In this document: in pieces, positions 59,588 to 64,000 of the stretch | How positions within the stretch are numbered: the first letter of the stretch is position 1 | Layout of the letters: every line of letters begins with the position of its first letter | NCBI GenBank assembly: GCA_963989245.1 | Contig: OZ022355.1 | Span: 26,696,959 to 26,760,958 of the forward strand | Length of the DNA: 64,000 bases | Direction: 5' to 3' | Source: Nansenia antarctica | Taxonomy: Eukaryota > Chordata > Actinopteri > Argentiniformes > Microstomatidae | Program-made: the position numbers and the translations under genes | Notes under the pieces: generated by a model | Seen by the model: the letters and a program-made list of their open reading frames with translations, nothing else | Databases searched by the model: none | What the model was told of the DNA's origin: nothing

Positions 59588-60134
59588 CAGGGGAGGCTGG
59601 TGGAGGTAGAAATCGGAGGACGGGGGTTCATTGTAACGCATGGGACAGAGTGAGGGCATGCCATCAAACGTACTAGTACAGGGGCCTCATTTATAGAAAG
59701 TACTTTGGATCAAATTTGATCTCACCCGTGTGGTACGTAGAAAACCACGTCAACGTAGTGATTTATACAATTTCAACGTGAGTCGATTTGATCATAGCTC
59801 TACGTCGGGTATTGACCTTGCGTACGCACATTACCTACTGGTTATGCAGAGTTAGTACAGGCATGTGAGCCGCACTGCCTACTGTAATTCATGCGAAGGC
59901 TCGTAATAAAACCTGCGTTGGTATTTATAGAAGGAAGCGCAGCCCGTTTTATAATGCTTACGTCCGTTTAGAAAAATGTGCTTACGTGAAAGTCAAAGAT
60001 GACGTTCAAGTACTTTTTTTATAAATGAGGCCCCAGAAGTACACACACACAATGTTTGGTACCATTCCTCATTCCGTTCCATGCATGACAATGAACCCCC
60101 GTCCTCCGATGTCTACCTCCACCAGCCTCCCCTG
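59588..60134. mobile_element. 'CAGGGGAGGCTGGTGGAGGT' MITE with a nested MITE
   Basis: The outer inverted ends 'caggggaggctggtggaggt' and 'acctccaccagcctcccctg' match over 20 bp. 'actacag' stands near both sides (59581-59587 and 60138-60144). Inside lies a second inverted-repeat element at 59681-60034. Confidence 0.9.
59681..60034. mobile_element. 'GGGGCCTCATTTATA' MITE (nested)
   Basis: 354 bp, with ends 'ggggcctcatttata' and 'tataaatgaggcccc' in perfect inversion. It interrupts the outer element. Confidence 0.9.
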
Positions 60135-62209
60135 CAGACTACAGACACAACCGTCACAGCCACCTAGTTTAGAGAGAAAGGATACAACATCGAGAAGAGA
60201 ACAGAACAGATGTCAGAGATATCAAACGCTCAAACATCACGGCGTCTTAACAGCAAGCAGTACAAATCAAAATGGAGGGGCTTTCACCCATGGGGATGAC
60301 GCCAGGGCTTGCGTATCAATCAGGATCTTACAAACATCTTCAGGATCTTACAAAAAAACTGTACAAAGTTGTTATAACCCCCCTCTATGTCTGTCCACAG
60401 GGGGGGTTAGCTAGGGTTATAACCTCACTATGACCTCGTCCTGCTATTAGACATGGCTCAGGTATTAGGTGAAGGACTGCTAATCAGTATGATGCGTTAT
60501 AATGCTTCAGAGGAGTGCCCGGTGCGCAGATCTGTGTGTGTGGTGCTTTAGAGAGACTGGTCTGGGGTCAGGGTTGTTCCCCTCTGACAGTTTTACAGGA
60601 GAGAACCTGTAAAACCTGAACCTGGATCATCGCTTGGCTAAGACACTGATAGAGAGTTAGCTACAGCACACAGGCAGGGGAGGCTGGTGGACGTAGAAAT
60701 CGTAACAGAGGACAGAGGACAGGCTCGTTGCAAATCCATTTGTCTAGGTAAGTGAATCATCTATCTAACAGTCATCATAAGAAAACAGTAATCTAGGACC
60801 ATTGGCAGTCACAATTCACCGCCCGTCCTCCGATTTCTACCTCCGCCAGCCTCCCCCTGCAGCACACACACAGATCTGGGATCAGTCTAAGTGCTGACCT
60901 CCTCTGACGGTACCTTGTTCTAATGTCGTCCCTCTCTGGACTGGGGTCAGTTTGACCCCGTAGTCCCGCCCACCTCCCTCCCGTTACCATGGACGCAAAC
61001 CCTGGAGATGACGGAGTCAGGAAGAAAGATAGGAACACCGACAAGATAACAACCAATCACAATCCAGAATCACTTCCTGCTTTTCTATTATTATTATGAT
61101 TATTATTAACATTATTAATATTATTATTATTAGCTTTTTTCTTTTTTTATACAAACACGTTTCAAACAGGTTTTACACATAAGAAAAGAGTGCAGGAGGA
61201 TCGTGAACAATCAAAGAAATGCTCATCATCACCTTTAAATACTGCTTGTTTCAGAGCAAAAAACTAAACAAAATTAAAAAATGTAATGTCATCCAATAGC
61301 ATTACGGCAAGAAAATCACTAGAATAATTGTTATTCTTATCCACATCATGAGGAATAAATTAAGAAGATATTTACAATGATAAGAGAAGAAGCAGCATGC
61401 AAGGAGGACAGCAGGCGGATGCTACTAGAACAATCTGGAGGGGGGGGGGCTGTCTGACGAGAGACAGTGGTAGAGAGAGGCTGTGTGTGGGTGTGTATAT
61501 GTAGTTTATTTGTACTTAATAATGGGCCTATATGTTTGCTCCTGACTGTGGGGCAAGGTATTTATGACCTCCTGGCCCCTCCCCCTGACCTGATAGGACC
61601 ACTGGCTGTGACTGCATCTTGACCAAGTTTATAAGTAAGGATGTGGGCTCTGGCCCTGGGGCTCTTCTCCCTCACCTCTTGACCAAGCAGCTCCCTCTCT
61701 CTCTCTCTCTCTCTCTGTCCCCCTCCCCCTCTCTCTCTCTCTCTCTCTCTGCCAGACCAGCGTCCATCTTTGATGTCTGTGTACTTTTGCATTTTGAATA
61801 AATGGTCTTAACCGGCTCAATAACTATTCTTCATTTTAGTAGCCAACAGGTTAGGAATATACGACATATACATATACTGTGTGTGTGTGTGTGTGTATGT
61901 GTGAGTGTGTGTGTGTGTGTGTGTGTGGTCTGAAGGCCTCTTGCAGCGCAGAGCTCTTTGGTGGTCAGACTGGTCGTTTATTCTAGTCTGTAGCTCTAGT
62001 GTACGTATGTAGGTGTGTGTGTGTGCGTGCGTGTTTGTGTGTGTGTGTGTGTGCGCGTGTGTGTGCGTGCGTGTGAACAGAACGGGCAGATACTCAGAAA
62101 CAGATCAGAACAGGGACACGAGGGTGACATAAGGGTAACCATGACGACCGTGTGTGTTTGGCTGCAGCCATCACTGCAACATCCTACCGACCCTACAGAC
62201 CCCACACAA
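60135..62209. other. intergenic sequence with simple repeats
   Basis: Apart from the MITE at 60675-60859 it contains an (ATT)n tract at 61087-61135, CT-rich stretches at 61692-61752, (TG)n at 61879-61926 and TG-rich sequence at 62011-62075. The short open frames have no recognisable domain. Confidence 0.6.
60675..60859. mobile_element. 'CAGGGGAGGCTGGTGGA' MITE
   Basis: Ends 'caggggaggctggtggacgt' and 'acctccgccagcctccccctg'-type inversion enclose about 185 bp. Same family as 59588. Confidence 0.85.
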
Positions 62210-62356
62210 CAGGGAGGCTGTCGGAGGTAGAAATCGGAGGACGGGGGGGGGGGGCTGTTTTTGACACCATTCGAAGGCTGTTTTTGACACCATTCGTTCC
62301 AATGCATTTACAATGAAACCTGTCCTCCGATTTCTACCTCCCACCAGCCTCCACTG
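62210..62356. mobile_element. 'CAGGGAGGCTG' MITE, short copy
   Basis: The left end 'cagggaggctgtcggaggta' and right end 'cctcccaccagcctccactg' are inverted. The element is small and holds a direct repeat of 'ggctgtttttgacaccattc'. Confidence 0.85.
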
Positions 62357-62659
62357 CAGCACACCACACACCTCAAAAGGGAACAAGTCAGTGGGTGTTT
62401 TTGTTCGGTTGGCGGATTATCTCAGATGATTTCAACTGAATTACCTTAGCGACGTGGAAGGTCTACACAGAGAACGGGTCTGGGTGGGTCTGTTCTGTTC
62501 TGGTTCTCTAGCCAAGACAATGAGCCAGAGCAGCGGAGGAGGGCGGAGGGAGACAGACCTGTGGAAACTCAGGCTGCGGGCCGTCTAACACACACTGACC
62601 AGGTCTCTCTTGATCATCTCATGCATGCACGATGTCAGCACACGACTAGCCACATGAAG

Positions 62660-62732
62660 GGAGAGGGAGAGAGAGGGGGGGGGAGAGGGAGAGAGGGGGG
62701 GAGGGTGAGAGAGAGAGAGAGAGGGAGAGAGA

Positions 62733-62763
<31 letters not shown>

Positions 62764-62815
62764 GTGAGTGTTACCACACAGGGAGAGAGAGGGAGAGAGA
62801 GAGAGAGAGAGAGAG
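62660..62815. repeat. (GA)n-rich tract
   Basis: GA and GGGA repeats with short interruptions are seen directly. Confidence 0.95.
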
Positions 62816-63296
62816 CAGGCAGCGACACACAGTGGAGAACATGTAACCATCCTTTGAGAAGCCGGCAGGCCTAGAAAAGCTGCCTTCCCTCTTCCCAAAG
62901 TTACAGCCGATAGAGATTGTGTCTCGCAAAGTTGAGATGTCTGCTGAGTTCAGAACCGAACGTGTAAATAACGTAACAGGAAGATAAAAAACTAAAACTA
63001 AAACAAACAGAAAGCTGAAAGATGTCAGTTGTACATTTTCACCTGGTTGGTGTGTTATTATTATTTCTCTTGGCAGAATTGAAAGTCAAAAAAGTCCACT
63101 ACAAAAATAACAAAAGTTATCAAAAAGTACCAAAATTAACGAGGGAAAACAACGTTATAGAGCAGAATCACAAGCTTCTGTTGACGAAGTGCATCGTCTT
63201 CAAAGTGTAAAAAAAGAACAACACCTGTAGAAAGAGCTGAGAATAGGACTCGATCCCCTGGGCTGGATTAAGTAACCCTGACTTAGTCTAGAACCA

Positions 63297-63453
63297 GGGG
63301 GGGATTCCATCAACGTTGCTGAAGGAAAACCCAGGCTTATTTGGATAAATCGTGAGATAAAATAATAATAATACAGCCTTATGTTGATAACTCTCAGAGG
63401 CTTATCAAAATAAGCCTGGATTTTCCTTTAGCAACATTGATGGAATACCCCCC
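63297..63453. mobile_element. 'GGGGGGATTCCATCAAC' MITE, copy 2
   Basis: Inverted ends match copy 1 at 50732-50855. The inner arms 'gaaggaaaacccaggcttat' and 'ataagcctggattttccttt' also pair. A short (AAT)n lies between. Confidence 0.9.
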
Positions 63454-63675
63454 AGGATTAAAAGTTCACCTGACACAACAGGACTGATACACAGATATGG
63501 CCCCTGCTCTAAACTCGTCTAATGTTCTCATCGATCAATACACCTGATCGGCTTCACTACGACACCACTACAGGCCCCTCCCACCACACATGCAGGGGGG
63601 CGGGGCCTCTGACACCACATGACACATGCATTTGTTTACTCCCACGAAGGCCAGCAGTGGCCAACAAAGTCCCCA

Positions 63676-63845
63676 CAGCTGCTGCTGCTGTTGTTGTTGT
63701 TGTTGATGTTGTTGTTGTGGTTGTTGCTGTTGTTGTTGTTGTGGTTGTTATTGTTGTTGTTGTAGTTGTTATTGTTGTTGTTGTTGCTGTTGTTGTTGTG
63801 GATGTTGCTGTTGTTGTTATTGTTGTTTGTGGTTGTTGTTGTTGG
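63676..63845. repeat. (GTT)n trinucleotide array
   Basis: GTT repeats with single-base variants (GCT, GAT, GTG) are seen directly. The open frames on both strands are by-products. Confidence 0.97.
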
Positions 63846-64000
63846 TAGAGGAACTGCAGCATGAGACAGTCAGTGGTCTGAGCAGACAGATCGAGGCTAG
63901 ATTGAGACTTCCCCTGAAGGGAAACGTCAAGTTTTGGCAGTAAAGGAACATACAGCCGTACACTTCTGAATTGTATTGTATTGTATGATTGTAAATATAT
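63846..64000. other. unassigned sequence to the window end
   Basis: No feature recognised. Confidence 0.5.

Noticed and set aside
58900..64000. A neighbouring gene on either strand
   Set aside because: No reading frame has a domain, no chain of splice-compatible exons was found, and most of the stretch is MITEs and simple repeats. A 3' UTR of a converging gene cannot be excluded.

Overview
The window is vertebrate nuclear DNA, almost certainly from a teleost fish. It has GT-AG introns, fish-type LINEs, tRNA-derived SINEs, hAT-like MITEs and a BEL/Pao element, and a very high density of short tandem repeats. That density resembles what is known for some gadiform genomes, but the species cannot be settled from this sequence. 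There is one host gene: sin3b, the scaffold of the SIN3-HDAC co-repressor, on the + strand.

Layout. 1-8700 is repeat-rich flank: LINE 3' tails and a dead BEL/Pao LTR retrotransposon (about 2078-6760) with a frameshift, an in-frame stop and a truncated integrase. 8725-9438 is the likely sin3b promoter/5' UTR, with a minisatellite carrying four NRF1-like palindromes. 9439-57462 is the sin3b coding region, which I resolve into 19 coding exons. All junctions are GT/AG and phase-compatible, giving 4,107 nt (1,368 aa plus stop). PAH1, PAH2, PAH3, the HDAC-interaction region and the C-terminal Sin3 domain appear in order. 57463-58890 is the 3' UTR with two AATAAA signals. 58900-64000 is intergenic, made of MITEs and microsatellites, with no gene I can support.

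The introns hold most of the content. Intron 6 has a Russian-doll nest: a SINE with a 14-bp target duplication, inside a MITE with an 8-bp duplication, inside a decayed hAT transposon. Intron 8 has an L1-type LINE broken by an RTE-like LINE and a SINE. Intron 9 is mostly one uninterrupted ATCT array of about 5.18 kb (1,296 units). Intron 14 has an inverted-repeat element that grew an internal 17-bp minisatellite.

The most unusual pattern is that at seven sin3b exon-intron junctions (exon ends 4, 6, 8, 13 and 18; exon starts 14 and 16) the splice site plus a piece of adjacent exon is duplicated in the neighbouring intron. Two of these have become arrays. This gives decoy donors after exon 8 and decoy acceptors before exon 14, and most of the latter lead straight into in-frame stop codons. 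Exon 13 is also greatly enlarged by Gly-, Pro- and Arg/Glu-rich low-complexity coding sequence.

Limits: repeat family names and element borders come from recognition by eye, not database search. Transcription start, UTR limits and alternative splicing cannot be seen from DNA alone.
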